Of a DNA stretch of 64,000 nucleotides, positions 62,564 through 64,000 are shown in pieces. Source of the DNA: Paenibacillus thalictri (GTDB lineage Bacteria > Bacillota > Bacilli > Paenibacillales > NBRC-103111). Position numbers and translations under genes: made by a program. Numbering within the stretch: the first letter of the stretch is position 1; the number at the start of each line of letters is the position of its first letter. Location of the stretch: assembly GCF_004307995.1 (NCBI RefSeq), contig NZ_SIRE01000014.1:1-64000 (forward strand). The letters run 5' to 3'. The notes below the pieces were generated by a model that did not search any database, was not told the DNA's origin, and worked only from the letters and a program-made list of their open reading frames with translations.

Positions 62564-62704
62564 TTGAGTCTGGAAAAGCGAAGTAAATGGCCCCGAAACA
62601 TTCCATTCTTGCGACTCCGTTACTCATGCGATTGCCCTACAGCAAGCGCGGGCCTGTGGATTTATAACCATCGTCAGTGTATAATTGCTGTTAGCGAAAG
62701 ATAG
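62564..62704 (+). CDS. Possible 46-residue leader peptide before prfC
   Basis: A very strong ribosome binding site (GGGGAGGAGG) is followed 5-6 nt later by a TTG that opens a 46-codon frame (LSLEKRSKWPRNIPFLRLRY start). The frame ends 21 bp before the prfC ATG. The peptide has no recognisable domain, and a TATAAT inside the frame (about 62680) could be the prfC promoter. Coding is uncertain. Confidence 0.3.
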   Translation: MSLEKRSKWPRNIPFLRLRYSCDCPTASAGLWIYNHRQCIIAVSER

Positions 62705-62724
62705 ATGAAGGGACTTTTACGAAA

Positions 62725-64000
62725 ATGACAAACGGTTTGGAACTAGAAGTATCAAAACGGCGCACGTTCGCCATCATTTCCCACCCTGACGCTGGGAAAA
62801 CAACGCTGACCGAAAAGCTGCTGCTGTTCGGAGGCGCGATTCGTTTGGCCGGTACGGTAAAGGGCCGCAAAGCGAACAAACATGCGACGTCGGACTGGAT
62901 GGAAATTGAGAAGCAAAGAGGAATCTCGGTTACTTCATCCGTGATGCAGTTTGATTATGAAGGACACCGGGTTAACATTTTGGATACGCCGGGTCACCAG
63001 GACTTCTCCGAAGATACGTACCGGACGCTCACCGCGGCGGACAGCGCCGTCATGCTGATCGACTCGGCGAAGGGTGTCGAGGCGCAGACAAAAAAGCTGT
63101 TTCAAGTATGCCGCATGCGGGGAATCCCGATTTTTACATTTATCAACAAGCTGGACCGCGAGGGCCGCAATCCGTTTGAGCTGCTGGAAGAGCTGGAGAA
63201 CCTGCTTGGCATCCGCTCTTATCCGATGAATTGGCCGATCGGCTCGGGCAAGCAGTTCTGCGGCGTATATGACCGGCAAAAAACGCAAGTGGAGCTGTTT
63301 CAAGGCGACGACCATAAGCAAATCACTGTGCGCAAAGTGGAAGGTTATACCGATCCGCTGGTGCAGGAAATCGCCGGCAATTTCTTCTATGACCAATTGG
63401 CGCAGGATTTGGAACTGCTGGACGTTGCTGGAGATCCGTTTGATATGGAGAAAGTGCTGAGCGGCGAACTGACACCGGTATTTTTCGGCAGTGCGATCAA
63501 CAACTTCGGCGTGCAAACATTTCTGGAAAACTTCCTGCAGCTCGCGCCATCGCCGGAGCCGCGCAACAGCAGCCAAGGCAAGATCGAACCGCTGGATAAC
63601 AATTTCTCCGGTTATGTCTTCAAAATTCAAGCCAACATGAACCCGGCGCACCGCGACCGGATCGCTTTCCTGCGTATCGTATCGGGCAAGTTCGAACGCG
63701 GCATGACGGTGAAGCACGTGCGCGAAGGTAAAAATATTAAGCTGGCGCAGCCGCAGCAGTTTCTGGCGCAGGACCGGGATATCGTCGAAGATGCATTCCC
63801 CGGCGATATTATCGGTCTGTTCGACCCAGGCATTTTCCGGATCGGCGATTCGCTCAGCCAGAAAGGCGACATCGTGTTCGAGGAGCTGCCGACGTTCTCG
63901 CCGGAGCTGTTCTGCAAAGTGTCCGTGAAAAATGCGCTTAAATACAAGCAGTACCAGAAAGGGATCGATCAGCTGACCGAAGAAGGCATGATTCAGCTGT
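62725..64000 (+). CDS. prfC: Peptide chain release factor 3 (partial, runs off the window)
   Basis: The first 425 residues are present, of about 525 in the family. The GTPase motifs are all intact: ISHPDAGKTTLTEKLL (P loop), RGISVTSSV (switch I), DTPGHQDFSEDTYR (switch II), INKLDREGRNP (NKxD). Domain II begins near residue 300 (FSGYVFKIQANMNPAHRDRIAFLR). The protein uses GTP to remove RF1 and RF2 from the ribosome after termination. GAAGGG lies upstream of the ATG. Nothing unusual is seen. Confidence 0.97.
   Translation, partial: MTNGLELEVSKRRTFAIISHPDAGKTTLTEKLLLFGGAIRLAGTVKGRKANKHATSDWMEIEKQRGISVTSSVMQFDYEGHRVNILDTPGHQDFSEDTYRTLTAADSAVMLIDSAKGVEAQTKKLFQVCRMRGIPIFTFINKLDREGRNPFELLEELENLLGIRSYPMNWPIGSGKQFCGVYDRQKTQVELFQGDDHKQITVRKVEGYTDPLVQEIAGNFFYDQLAQDLELLDVAGDPFDMEKVLSGELTPVFFGSAINNFGVQTFLENFLQLAPSPEPRNSSQGKIEPLDNNFSGYVFKIQANMNPAHRDRIAFLRIVSGKFERGMTVKHVREGKNIKLAQPQQFLAQDRDIVEDAFPGDIIGLFDPGIFRIGDSLSQKGDIVFEELPTFSPELFCKVSVKNALKYKQYQKGIDQLTEEGMIQL

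Overview
The window looks like a chromosomal segment of a Paenibacillus-type Gram-positive bacterium. This is an inference from the gene families: S-layer (SLH) anchoring domains, YesM/YesN-type two-component pairs, a YesS-like membrane-bound AraC regulator, Lpl/Yes-type carbohydrate ABC transporters, strong AGGAGG ribosome binding sites, and TTG/GTG starts. It opens with the 3' end of a 23S rRNA gene and two tRNA-Leu genes and ends inside prfC.

Layout. (1) 1-522: 23S rRNA end, tRNA-Leu(GAG), tRNA-Leu(CAG) and a strong terminator. (2) 523-8974: a MalT-type LuxR regulator divergent from a 1,720-residue RCC1/Ig-like/SLH surface protein. The segment is bounded by the second tRNA-Leu gene and a 40-bp near-perfect copy of that gene's 3' end (433-472 and 8885-8924), as expected for an old site-specific integration. 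(3) 8996-11125: a Fur-boxed gene encoding an AraC regulator continuous in frame with a lipoprotein-like siderophore-binding domain, with a second ribosome binding site and start codon at the junction. (4) 11210-20940: a carbohydrate-uptake locus with a CcpA (cre) site, comprising a YesS-like regulator, a solute-binding lipoprotein, two permeases and two signal-less FG-GAP beta-propeller proteins of unknown activity. (5) 21064-44660: a phage tail gene cluster. (6) 44660-46725: remnants of IS630 and IS21 elements, with an IS66 remnant inside the tail cluster. (7) 46726-50205: a decayed heme-copper oxidase subunit I, a truncated-haemoglobin/haemerythrin fusion behind a perfect Crp/Fnr-type operator, a cupin and a Crp/Fnr-family regulator. 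(8) 50336-60222: a second carbohydrate ABC operon with an FAD-dependent oxidoreductase and a secreted sialidase-like protein, divergent from a histidine kinase/response regulator pair. (9) 60303-64000: metallophosphoesterase, YdjM-like membrane protein, prfC.

The most interesting region is the tail cluster. It has tail tube, chaperone-position genes, a 1,761-residue tape measure, Dit, Tal and very large fibre genes, but no terminase, portal, capsid, sheath, integrase or replication gene. It starts with its own promoter, in which a 14-bp LexA-type palindrome lies between the -35 and -10 boxes. This is the expected design of an SOS-induced, siphophage-like (non-contractile, F-type) tailocin. 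Unusual cargo includes a 24-copy SHAEG-repeat fibre with a C-terminal self-cleaving chaperone-like domain, a papain-like cysteine peptidase with its Cys/His/Asn motifs intact, and an oppositely oriented stalk-domain protein. The 3' end has been eroded by insertion sequences, and no lysis genes are visible, so the cluster may be a functional weapon with missing or remote lysis genes, or a decaying one.

All functional statements come from reading the sequence and from knowledge of the protein families. No database search or structure prediction was run.
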